This document shows positions 33,808 through 42,195 of a stretch of 64,000 nucleotides of DNA, piece by piece. A program made the translations under genes and the position numbers. The first letter of the stretch is position 1. Each line of letters begins with the position of its first letter. This DNA is from Leptolyngbya ohadii IS1 (GTDB taxonomy: Bacteria > Cyanobacteriota > Cyanobacteriia > Elainellales > Elainellaceae), in the NCBI RefSeq assembly GCF_002215035.1, contig NZ_NKFP01000004.1, positions 249,726 through 313,725 of the forward strand, read 5' to 3'. The notes below the pieces were generated by a model, which saw only the letters and a list, made by a program, of their open reading frames with translations, did not search any database and had not been told where the DNA came from.

Positions 33808-35097
33808 TCACCGCTTCACCTGTTCCACCAGATCGATCGCCTTTTCTGAACCCACCAGCGAGACATAGGGCTGGGTAAAGTAACGGTTTGCCACTGCCTG
33901 AATATCGGCGGCGGCGATTTGGGGGATGCGCTCCTGGAAGCGATCGTCATAGTCGATGCCCAGTTGCAGAGTCTCGTACCAGCCCGAAATTTGGGCGAGT
34001 TGGGCGTTGGTTTGCTTGCCCAGGGCGTACTGTCCCAGCAGCTTATTCTTTGCCGCCTGAAGTTCCTCGTCGCTGAGCAGAATCGTTTGCAGCCGCTCCA
34101 TCTCCGATCGCAGTCCTTCTAGAGCAACGGCGGCATTATCGGGGGCAGTGCCAATGTAGGCGACAAAGTGGGACGTATCGATGCGGGTGGGATAAAAAGC
34201 GGACACCTCATACGCCAGCCCTTGCTTTTCCCGCAGTTCTACAAATAGTCGGCTGGAAAGTCCGCTGCCCAGATAGGTATTCAGCAGCTTGAGCGTCAGG
34301 TGGTCTGTGCTGTGAACCTCGCTTGCCAGATAGCCCAGCATTACGATCGCCTGCTGCGTATCCTGGGGGGTGATCTTCCACTGAGGATTGGGCATAACGG
34401 CGGGCAGCTCCAGTTCCGGCAGGGGCAGCACCGAGCCGTCAGTTTGCAAAGGCTGTTCCCAGTCGCCAAACACCTTCTCAACCAGTTTCATTGCCGCTTC
34501 AGACTGAATCCGTCCCGCGATGCTGATGACGAGATTATCCGGGCGGAAGTAGGTTTTGTGATAGTGGCGCAGGTCGGTCGGAGTCAGACTAGATACGGTT
34601 TCGGAGGTTCCTAACCCAGGTAGGGCGTAGGGATGCTGACCGTACAGTGCCTGCCGCAGCTGATTGTTTGCCACGGAGAAAGGCTGTTCCTGCATCGATC
34701 GAATCCCTTGCAGGGTGAGCCGTCGCTCTAGCTCCACTTCCATTTCGGGGAAGGCGGGCGATCGCAGCAGTTCGGCAGCCAGTTCCAGCATCTCGGCAAA
34801 GTCACCGGACACAGTTTTAATGCTGAGCAAACAGTAGTCTGCCGCTGCATCTGCCCCCAAACTCGCCCCTACGGATTCCACTCGCTCCGCAATTTCCTGA
34901 GAGGTGAGGCGATCGGTTCCCTTCGTCATGACGGCGGCAAGCAGATGGGAAAGACCTGCTTGGGCGATCGGCTCATAGCGTCCACCCGCTCGGATAAAGA
35001 TTCGTGCCGCAACAATATCCGCTGCTGCATTTTCGGTACACAAAACAGTCATCCCGTTGGGCAGGACAGCACGATGGACAATACGGTTTTGCATCAA
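33808..35097 (-). CDS. M16 peptidase-like protein, non-catalytic subunit
   Basis: A 429-aa member of the pitrilysin/MPP family. The zinc-ligand motif HxxEH is replaced by HLLAA (H51, A54, A55, in 'GLSHLLAAVMTKGTDRL'), so it cannot hydrolyse peptides itself. The rest of the two M16 halves is intact, including 'YHKTYFRPDNLVISIAGRI' and 'YLGSGLSSRLFVELREKQGLAYEVSAFY', the C-domain part that binds substrate. Upstream is a catalytic paralogue, so the two probably form a heterodimer. A 13-bp tandem repeat, purine-rich on the sense strand, overlaps its ribosome-binding region. Confidence 0.9.
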   Translation of the reverse strand: MMQNRIVHRAVLPNGMTVLCTENAAADIVAARIFIRAGGRYEPIAQAGLSHLLAAVMTKGTDRLTSQEIAERVESVGASLGADAAADYCLLSIKTVSGDFAEMLELAAELLRSPAFPEMEVELERRLTLQGIRSMQEQPFSVANNQLRQALYGQHPYALPGLGTSETVSSLTPTDLRHYHKTYFRPDNLVISIAGRIQSEAAMKLVEKVFGDWEQPLQTDGSVLPLPELELPAVMPNPQWKITPQDTQQAIVMLGYLASEVHSTDHLTLKLLNTYLGSGLSSRLFVELREKQGLAYEVSAFYPTRIDTSHFVAYIGTAPDNAAVALEGLRSEMERLQTILLSDEELQAAKNKLLGQYALGKQTNAQLAQISGWYETLQLGIDYDDRFQERIPQIAAADIQAVANRYFTQPYVSLVGSEKAIDLVEQVKR

Positions 35098-35100
35098 CTT

Positions 35101-35152
35101 CTCTCTTTCCTGGCTCTCTTTCCTGGCTCTCTTTCCTGGCTCTCTTTCCTGA
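35101..35152 (-). repeat. four 13-bp tandem units at the ribosome-binding region
   Basis: Plus-strand CTCTCTTTCCTGG is repeated at 35101, 35114 and 35127, and a fourth copy at 35140 ends in A. On the sense strand this reads CCAGGAAAGAGAG, an AGGA-containing unit repeated four times, ending 4 nt before the ATG of the gene at 35097. Confidence 0.9.
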
Positions 35153-35190
35153 CCCTATTTTTTGACCCTGTTTTTCTAATTTTTTTGAGG

Positions 35191-36471
35191 TTAGCAGGGC
35201 TTCAGCACCGTTACAGCATAACGTAGCGGCGACAGGTATTGTCGGGCAATGTTTCGCAGTTCTTCCGGGCTAAAGGACTGAATCACCTGGGGATATGCCG
35301 TTGCAATGCGTGGGTCGGCGATCGTGCTGTAGTAGCCGTAGAGTCCTGCTAGCTGTCCTGCCGTTTCGGTGGAGAAAGCATAGTCGTTGCAGAGCAGTCT
35401 TTGATAGCGGTTGAGTTCGCTATGCAGGGGGGGAACCTCTGCCAGTTCTGCCAGCCGATCGCCAATGATTGCCTCTACCTGACTCAGATGCTCCGGCTCC
35501 AGCCACGCCGTAATCGTAAACAGGCTCGAATCCTGCTGAAGCGAAAAGCTGCTCATGATGTCCTGCACCAGATAGCGTTCTTCCCGCAGTTCGCGCACCA
35601 GCCGAGAAGTCCTACCCCCCGCTAGCAAAACCGACAGCAGATCCAGCCCGTAGGCACTCCGCAAATGCTCTACCCCTGGTCCCGTCCAAGCCATCATCAA
35701 TCGCGCCTGCTCTAACCGGGGCAAATAAAGCTCCTGTCGCCGGATGTCGGTAATCGGCGGTTCCGCTTCCACTTCAGGTAACGGACAGTTCGATCGCGGG
35801 GCAAACTGGGCAAACGATCGGCTCACCATGTCCAGCGTCGGTTCCCATGCCACATTACCCACAATTACCACCGTCATATTTTCGGGCTGGTAGTGGGTGC
35901 GGTGAAAGTGCCGCATTTCGTCGGGCGATCGATCGAGCAAAAGCTGAGCATCACCCAAAATGGGACGACCGTAAGGATGCCGCTGATACACGCTTTCGAC
36001 CAATGACTGAAAGCCTATATAGTCCGGCTCATCAAGGGACTGACGAATTTCCTCTAGAACCACATCCCGTTCCAGATCAAACTCCTCGTCGGGGATCTGG
36101 GCATTGAGCAGCAGATCCGCCAGGTGGGGCAGGGTTTCGGGCAGATGAATGGCTGCGGTGTTGATGAAAAAATGGGCGTAGTCGTGGCTGGTGGCTGCGT
36201 TGGTCATTCCACCGCGACTTTCAATAATGTGATCAAACAAGCCGGGCGGAAGCTGATGCGTACCCTTGAAAATCATGTGTTCCAGGAAGTGTGCCATCCC
36301 CGACCAGGGTTCTGGCTCCACGATCGCCCCTGCCTTAACCCACACATCAACCGTAACCACGGGTGCTGCTGGCGTTTGCTGATGAATCAGCGTTAGCCCG
36401 TTGCTGAATTGATACTGCTTTGCCGGAAACGGATGGGTCTGGAGCAATTCAGGGGTTAGGAGAGATATCAA
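35191..36471 (-). CDS. M16 family zinc peptidase, catalytic subunit
   Basis: A 426-aa peptidase of the pitrilysin/mitochondrial-processing-peptidase family. The inverted zinc motif HFLEH is at H61-H65 ('WSGMAHFLEHMIFKGT'), with the third ligand Glu downstream in 'RDVVLEEIRQS'. 'YQPENMTVVIVGNV' and 'LAGGRTSRLVRELREERYLVQDIMSSF' follow. The only plausible start is TTG at 36471 (ISLLTPELLQTHPFPAKQYQFSNGLTLI follows). It is paired with the non-catalytic paralogue 93 bp downstream; such pairs act as heterodimeric processing peptidases in other bacteria. Confidence 0.92.
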   Translation of the reverse strand: MISLLTPELLQTHPFPAKQYQFSNGLTLIHQQTPAAPVVTVDVWVKAGAIVEPEPWSGMAHFLEHMIFKGTHQLPPGLFDHIIESRGGMTNAATSHDYAHFFINTAAIHLPETLPHLADLLLNAQIPDEEFDLERDVVLEEIRQSLDEPDYIGFQSLVESVYQRHPYGRPILGDAQLLLDRSPDEMRHFHRTHYQPENMTVVIVGNVAWEPTLDMVSRSFAQFAPRSNCPLPEVEAEPPITDIRRQELYLPRLEQARLMMAWTGPGVEHLRSAYGLDLLSVLLAGGRTSRLVRELREERYLVQDIMSSFSLQQDSSLFTITAWLEPEHLSQVEAIIGDRLAELAEVPPLHSELNRYQRLLCNDYAFSTETAGQLAGLYGYYSTIADPRIATAYPQVIQSFSPEELRNIARQYLSPLRYAVTVLKPC

Positions 36472-37017
36472 AATAGCTCTGCTCTGATTTTCAAAGGGTG
36501 GGGATGAACGTTCAGTCCTGCGGGCTATCGGGAAATAATGGTTGCGATCGGGCGACCCAGATCAACCCTCAAGATCGATCCGGTCAAATTAATCTCTTAA
36601 ATAGCTAGGATAGCGTATTCCCAGGGCAGCAACCGGATTTTACCCAAAATCGAATCCACTTCGGATTATCTCGCTTTAGATATCCAGGAAGTTTGGTTCT
36701 GGGAAAACAGCAAAACCAGTATCTATTCACTAACCTCGACAGACTATCAATAAGCTGATGAAAGCCAGTTCATCAAAGGCGTTAACCTCGATCGACTGGC
36801 TCCATGTACGGCGATCGCTTCACGCTGCCCGTTTTGCGGAGTCAAATCTAAATTGCAGGCGGTTCGGGAGGTCAGGCGCAGTAGTTCTTAGCTGCAAATC
36901 TGCACATTCTATGTCTTGAGCAATGGCTCACATCTTTACTCAGAGTTCATAACGTTTTCAAGTGAGACACATGCTTTATTAAGCAAAATAAATTCAGTTC
37001 TATAGTAGTTAGTACTA
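36472..37017. other. 545-bp divergent intergenic region
   Basis: It separates the M16 pair from the restriction-modification island. The left part has ordinary composition; from about 36890 it becomes AT-rich ('AAGCAAAATAAATTCAG'), like the island. I saw no gene, RNA or strong repeat. Confidence 0.4.
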
Positions 37018-37584
37018 ATGAGTATAAAAAAGCAGTCACCTAACGAGTGGATAATTTTGCCCGTTTCAGAAGAGACGATTACTCAAGCAAAGTCCATCCG
37101 GGATGGACGTGACAAGCAATATAGAAACATTTTTCGGGAGTACACCACAGACGATCGCTGGGTCGGTGAGGTTGGTGAGATATGTTTTAAAGATTGGTTA
37201 GCGCAAAGTTCAAGTCTACCTTTTGAGTGGATTACCGAAAACGCGGCGGGCAAAGCCGATTTTGTCGCTAATGGAAAAGCGATCGGGGTAAAAACGGTTA
37301 AGCGCAAAGTGCCTATGAAACCTGATTACACAGCCCAAATTACGGCGCGTCATGCAGAAGAATCTGTCGATTATTTCTTCTTTTGCTGTTATGAGTTTCC
37401 CAGACAACAGCTATGGCTACTTGGTGGATTGGACAAGGACAGTTTCCTGAAAAAAGCCCGCTATTACAGTGAAGGGGAATCGGTTCACCCAAATTACCAA
37501 ATTAGACCAGGGCATGAAATCTATAATATTCAGGTAGATCATCTAACCAGACCGCTGAAGTGGTTAGACCAGCTAAGACATTAA
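37018..37584 (+). CDS. PD-(D/E)XK nuclease-like protein next to the R-M gene
   Basis: A 188-aa soluble protein I cannot name. It has the layout of a PD-(D/E)XK nuclease: a helix with 'WVGEVGEICFKDWL' (E51, E54), then 'GKADFVANGKAIGVKTVKRK' with D81 and K92. The acidic residue expected two positions before K92 is G90, so catalysis is uncertain unless E51/E54 compensate. 'DYFFFCCYEFPRQQLWLLGGLDKDSFLKKARYY' follows. AT-rich and poor in HIP1 sites like its convergent neighbour, which it overlaps by 4 nt at the stop codons. It is probably an accessory or solitary endonuclease acquired with the methyltransferase gene. Confidence 0.65.
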   Translation: MSIKKQSPNEWIILPVSEETITQAKSIRDGRDKQYRNIFREYTTDDRWVGEVGEICFKDWLAQSSSLPFEWITENAAGKADFVANGKAIGVKTVKRKVPMKPDYTAQITARHAEESVDYFFFCCYEFPRQQLWLLGGLDKDSFLKKARYYSEGESVHPNYQIRPGHEIYNIQVDHLTRPLKWLDQLRH

Positions 37585-40118
37585 AGCGGTTCAACCCTAT
37601 AAGCTTGAAGCAGATGCTGTCCATTGAAATGGATTAGATGAGTTGCATCTTCCGCTACCCAAACATCAGTTTCCCATGCTATTTCGGGAAGATATTCAAC
37701 CATCGCCCGACGGTTTAAGAAGGCTGTCACCATCACTAGAGGAATGGTTACGCCAGCAAACAGCTTTTCTAGTTCCTTCTTGCGTTTAGGGTTGATAGGT
37801 CCGTGGGATGTAACTGCCTCAATCAGAATTAACCAATTTTTTCTACGAAAATAAATGATTACATCTGGCATTTTACCGTGAGAATTTATATTAACACCTA
37901 ATTCAGCAAGAGCATCCTTCATGAAGTGAGCGAATTTTTTGTCTGTATCTCCTACATATAGAAATGACCCATCAGGGGTAAAACAAGGTCTGAATTCGTC
38001 AATAATCTTCTTAACTAAGATATTTTGACCACCAGGAGATAAAGTTTTCTCCTGCCCTTCAATCATAATTGGAATGCGTAACAACTCGCGTTCCTGTGCG
38101 TATTTCTGTTTTAGCGTTCCAACAGAAGCCAAATAAGCATTTAATGCTTTGTACCACTCATTTGTATTGTATTGCCGTACAAGTTCTAGCGCACTTTCTT
38201 CAATTTTATAGACTGTTTTAGGGCTATTAGTAGGACGTTCTGGGTTATCAGGGTTGATTGTGACTAAGGCAGCATCCAGGAACTGGTGCACTGTTTGGCG
38301 ACGTACAGTTTCTCGAGTATTAGGCTTATATGTTTTACCATAATAGTCTGCCATAAATTCCATTATTGGGGTTATACCAATTAGCCGAGCATTCGCCTGT
38401 TCCCACAGGGCGGAGGGTTTTGTATCAGTCAGGGCAAGCAGAGTAAGTGCTGATCGCTCGTTGAGCTGCTGCTTTGGAAAGCCCAATTGTTTCAGGATAT
38501 CCAACGCTTCATCAATTTTTGTTTTAGCCTTAAGGGGATTGATTTTATTACTCTCGGACATAGTAAGTAATTCTTTCTCTACAAGAGAATCGATTTCCTG
38601 ATATGTAAGTTTTTTATCTCCAACCTTTTTACCTAGAAGGAGCAGCTTTTCTTTCGTTGGATATCTCAAACTGCGTAGATCAGACACATTAATCTGAGTA
38701 TGTCCGTTAAATAGTCGAAAAAAGTTATCAAGCAAACTAGAGTTAAGAAAGATAGACAGACCTCTTGCTAGATCAAGATCTAGACCTCGCCCCCCCTGAT
38801 GAAAGTAATTCAGATGATTCTCAAAGCCAATCCTAGAAGTTCCTAAACTTCCAGCTTCATAAATTGCTGTAACGACTCTACGCTTCTCCTCCTTTGAAGA
38901 GAATCGCTTACAAAGGACATAGTTTCCATCCGGCACAAGCAAGTTTTCTACCTCTGGATCAATTACAAGAGCTTGAGGTTTTCTACCTAGCACTGGATAT
39001 ACAATACTGTCCCCTGCAAAGTTAATCGGATAAATCAAAGGCACAGTATTCTTGCCAGGTGTCCAGCGGAGATACTCCTTCGATCGAAAGTCCACAACTC
39101 GTCCCGTAGAAACTGAGATGCCAAGATCCTCCAGCGTACAGTCGAACTGACCCATTAGCTGGGAAATCAATTGACTATAAGCATCAGGAAGTATTCTAAT
39201 GAACTTCTCATCATCATCAGATCGCACTACCTCACTGTATGGCAATCGATGACAAAGCAGCATATCGTCATTTGTTCCCGAACTTGTAGTGATTGCAACT
39301 ACATCGCTTTTCTTTTGTTGCTGTTTGAGGCAGTGAAAGATAATTGTTTCCTGAAGAACAGCATCATCACTAAAAACTTTATCTCTTGATTCAAACAGAT
39401 GAACTTGACGTAAACTCATCAAGTTGAGAAAAAAATCTCGAAAAGGGCGAAAGTAAGTTCCACTACAGAAACTACGTGGAGTAATAGATACTATCTCACC
39501 CTGAGGCTCTAGCAATAGTGCTGCTGCTGCCATAAAGCCCGTATAAATATTTGTTGTTTTAACACCAATTTGCTTTAAAAGATAGCAAGTTTTTGATGTT
39601 GAACTAATTTTTGAATAAGGTGGATTCAAGATAGCATGGGTGAAGAATTCCTGCTTATACTCATTCCATAAAGTAGGAAGCAAGATCCTTGCTGTATCCT
39701 CTATAAAGTCCTTATTTCTAACCTCGTACTCACAATCAATTTCAGCGGAAACGCAAGCAGCCCTACAAAGTTTCAGGGTGTACTCCAAATATGGAAGAAG
39801 CTTACAATCTATTTCATAAGCAACGATACTCAGTTTTTTGGGTGGGGTTTGAATCTGGCATATCTTTTGCACTACAGCAGCCAGCAAAATGCCTGTACCT
39901 GCTCCTACGTCCAACAGGGAAATCTCTGGCTTGCTCAAATCCTCAAATAACCCAGACATTAGTTCTGCGATCGGAGCTGGGGTAAGAAACTGCTCCAGTA
40001 CCTTCTGATTATCTAAGGCAGCTTGGTTGCTTAGAAGAAGACGCTGAAAATCAACCTCAGTTAACAAGTTAGCTACTGAGTTAGATTTAGCGAATGGTTC
40101 AAAGCTCAGAGCTTCCAA
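37581..40118 (-). CDS. fused N6-adenine methyltransferase / BsuBI-PstI-type restriction endonuclease
   Basis: Single-chain restriction-modification enzyme, 845 aa. The N-terminal methyltransferase has motif X 'QFLTPAPIAELM' (43-54), motif I 'LLDVGAGTG' (68-76) and motif IV 'NPPY' (165-168), an Eco57I-like m6A type. The middle (about 320-520) looks like a target-recognition domain. The C-terminal part has the helical BsuBI/PstI domain (about 550-690) and the nuclease domain with 'MPDVIIYFRRKNWLILIEAVTSHGP' (P751, D752, E767). In known BsuBI/PstI systems these are separate proteins. TTG 40118 is the only good start; it begins 20 bp after the dnaN stop. Low GC and few HIP1 sites indicate transfer. 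Confidence 0.88.
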   Translation of the reverse strand: MEALSFEPFAKSNSVANLLTEVDFQRLLLSNQAALDNQKVLEQFLTPAPIAELMSGLFEDLSKPEISLLDVGAGTGILLAAVVQKICQIQTPPKKLSIVAYEIDCKLLPYLEYTLKLCRAACVSAEIDCEYEVRNKDFIEDTARILLPTLWNEYKQEFFTHAILNPPYSKISSTSKTCYLLKQIGVKTTNIYTGFMAAAALLLEPQGEIVSITPRSFCSGTYFRPFRDFFLNLMSLRQVHLFESRDKVFSDDAVLQETIIFHCLKQQQKKSDVVAITTSSGTNDDMLLCHRLPYSEVVRSDDDEKFIRILPDAYSQLISQLMGQFDCTLEDLGISVSTGRVVDFRSKEYLRWTPGKNTVPLIYPINFAGDSIVYPVLGRKPQALVIDPEVENLLVPDGNYVLCKRFSSKEEKRRVVTAIYEAGSLGTSRIGFENHLNYFHQGGRGLDLDLARGLSIFLNSSLLDNFFRLFNGHTQINVSDLRSLRYPTKEKLLLLGKKVGDKKLTYQEIDSLVEKELLTMSESNKINPLKAKTKIDEALDILKQLGFPKQQLNERSALTLLALTDTKPSALWEQANARLIGITPIMEFMADYYGKTYKPNTRETVRRQTVHQFLDAALVTINPDNPERPTNSPKTVYKIEESALELVRQYNTNEWYKALNAYLASVGTLKQKYAQERELLRIPIMIEGQEKTLSPGGQNILVKKIIDEFRPCFTPDGSFLYVGDTDKKFAHFMKDALAELGVNINSHGKMPDVIIYFRRKNWLILIEAVTSHGPINPKRKKELEKLFAGVTIPLVMVTAFLNRRAMVEYLPEIAWETDVWVAEDATHLIHFNGQHLLQAYRVEPL

Positions 40119-40138
40119 GTTCAGCGTCTTGTTTACGT

Positions 40139-41272
40139 TTAACTACGAATCTGAACAGGCATGACCAAATAAGTCATCTTCACCCCACCCAGCGGAGTCA
40201 CGATCGATGGACTGGTTGCGGTGTTGAACTGCATCTGAATCTCGGTGGTATTAAGTGCCTTGAGACCTTCCAGCAGGTATTTCACGTTGAAGGCAATCTC
40301 CAGGTCGTCACCCGAAATTTGGGCGGGGATAGCTTCTCTGCCACTGCCCACATCCTGCGCGTCTACGGAAAGGACAAGCTCCTGCACCACACCGCTGAGG
40401 CTGAGTTTAACGATACTGTTTTTCTGATCTGCCAGCACCGCAATCCGCTCCAGGGCACTGATAATCTGACGCCGATCGACCGTCATCTGGCGGGCAAACT
40501 GACGGGGAATGAGCTGGCGATAGTTGGGGTACTGTCCCTCTAAGAGACGGCTGGTGAGGCGCTGATTGCCTTCCCAGACAAATGCAAGCTGTCCCTGATC
40601 AAACCGGACGGTGATTGTTTCTCCGGTGCCATTCGTTTGCAGCATCCGCTCCAGTTCGCGCAGGGCTTTACCGGGAACCGTGACGCCAAACTCTGCTTCA
40701 TCCCGTTCGTCTTCGCTGATCGTCTGTACCACTGAAAGACGGTGCCCATCCGTAGCAGCAAATTCCAGTCCGTTCGCTTCGGCAGTGATGTGAACGCCTG
40801 TAAGAACCTGCTTGGTTTCGTCGGAGCTGGTGGCAAACAGGGAGCCGCGCAGCCCTTCGATCAGTGCCTCCACCGGAAGCTGTGCCACTTCTCCCTCTTC
40901 GATCGTCGGCAGCTCTGGATATTCCTCTGCGCCCATTCCGCGCACCTGGTAGCGTCCCGATGAACAGGTCAGGGTGACTAACGCCTCACTACCTTCGTCC
41001 GACAGGATAATTTCCCCTTCTGGAAGGCGCGACACAATATCGGAAAGCAGCTTTGCCGGAAGGGTTAGCGTTCCGCCAGACTCGACCTGGGCACTGAAGC
41101 TAGTCTGAACCCCCAGGCTCAGATCAAATCCCGTCAGGCTGACCTGCTGCGTTTCCTCATTTGCCGTCAGCAGCACATTTGCCAGCACCGGATGGCTCGG
41201 ACGCGAAGGGACAGCACGGCTCACCAGGGACAGATGGGTATTCAGTTCGCTTTGGGTGCAGATGAGTTTCAT
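40139..41272 (-). CDS. dnaN: DNA polymerase III beta subunit (sliding clamp)
   Basis: Ring-shaped processivity clamp, 377 aa, the normal length. It starts MKLICTQSELNTHLSLVSRAVPSRPSHPVLANVLL. Three clamp folds follow ('LPAKLLSDIVSRLPEGEIIL', 'VTVPGKALRELERML', 'RQIISALERIAVLADQKNSIVKLSL'), and the protein ends 'GVKMTYLVMPVQIRS', the peptide-binding end. ATG 41272 is chosen over an upstream frame extension that carries no family sequence. DnaA boxes crowd the upstream region, placing it beside the probable replication origin. dnaA is not in the window. Confidence 0.97.
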   Translation of the reverse strand: MKLICTQSELNTHLSLVSRAVPSRPSHPVLANVLLTANEETQQVSLTGFDLSLGVQTSFSAQVESGGTLTLPAKLLSDIVSRLPEGEIILSDEGSEALVTLTCSSGRYQVRGMGAEEYPELPTIEEGEVAQLPVEALIEGLRGSLFATSSDETKQVLTGVHITAEANGLEFAATDGHRLSVVQTISEDERDEAEFGVTVPGKALRELERMLQTNGTGETITVRFDQGQLAFVWEGNQRLTSRLLEGQYPNYRQLIPRQFARQMTVDRRQIISALERIAVLADQKNSIVKLSLSGVVQELVLSVDAQDVGSGREAIPAQISGDDLEIAFNVKYLLEGLKALNTTEIQMQFNTATSPSIVTPLGGVKMTYLVMPVQIRS

Positions 41273-41599
41273 GGACGGAAGGTCGCGTGGAAGGGCAAAA
41301 GGCAACAGCGGACAAAACAAACTTTGTATCTGCGGTCTGGTCTGGATTCGATGCGGGTCGGCATCCGGTTGGACCCAACCTGCGGCGATCGACTGGCATG
41401 AAATATAACGTGGATCTGGAAAAGTGAGTAGAGGATCTTTGAGAGAGGTTCCCCAACTGATCCCAATTTCGCTTCAGATCTAGCCCCCGATCAGGATGCC
41501 AATCGTAACACCCTTGTTGACCCCGTTCAATTGAACAAAGATACTCCCGATCGGGCACCAGTAATACAAAAATACTGCCTTGATCGTTCGATCGTTTGA

Positions 41600-41920
41600 T
41601 CCGAGTATTCTTAAATAGTTTTAAAGAGATCTAGCAGTAGTAGGGGCTGTGGAAACTGTGGAAAAAATTGTTAAGCCCTGATTTAATCCGCATTTCAAGC
41701 GATCTAACTTGTGGAAAACCTGTGGGGAAGATGAGGGTTTAATCGCATGAGTATTTATACTTACTTAAGTTCTCCTCTTTAAAGCACCCCTTTTCCACGG
41801 CTTTTCAACAAGTTTTCCACAGGAAGAAGGGGGTTTTCCACAGGGTGAAACTTGCTTTACATTGCGTTACATCTCAAGAAGGACGTCTGTTTAAATTAAT
41901 GGTAAAAAATACCAGAAATA
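41600..41920. other. probable chromosomal replication origin (oriC)
   Basis: Eight DnaA-box matches to TTTTCCACA/TGTGGAAAA cluster here. Perfect copies are at 41657-41665, 41710-41718, 41813-41821 and 41834-41842. One-mismatch copies are at 41648-41656, 41721-41729, 41791-41799 and 41802-41810. AT-rich blocks flank them (about 41608-41630 and 41889-41912) and could be the unwinding element. The position beside dnaN matches known cyanobacterial origins. The rest of 41273-42195 holds no gene. Confidence 0.85.
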
Positions 41921-42195
41921 TTCCAAGGGGAGTGTGACAGTTCTGCAAGGGCTTAAATACCAGGGCGATCGACAGCTTCAGGGATTTTCTGGGATGAAGA
42001 AGTAATGAAGTTCTTTTATAGATTCGCCGAGGTTTTCTAAATCGATATTCCTGTTTCTGTAGTCTGGGAAGTGCAATAGAGAAAAAGCGCTGATTTTTTC
42101 AAAAATTTGCCTGTTTATCACGGTGAGCGGGAACGTTCCAAAAAGCACCCTCGCTCAGGTCGTGGGTCACTTCCATTTCTACTGAGAGGCATTCT

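Noticed and set aside
36472-37017. Promoter or small RNA in the spacer before the restriction island
   Set aside because: No hairpin plus T-run, conserved box pair or repeat stood out on reading either strand.
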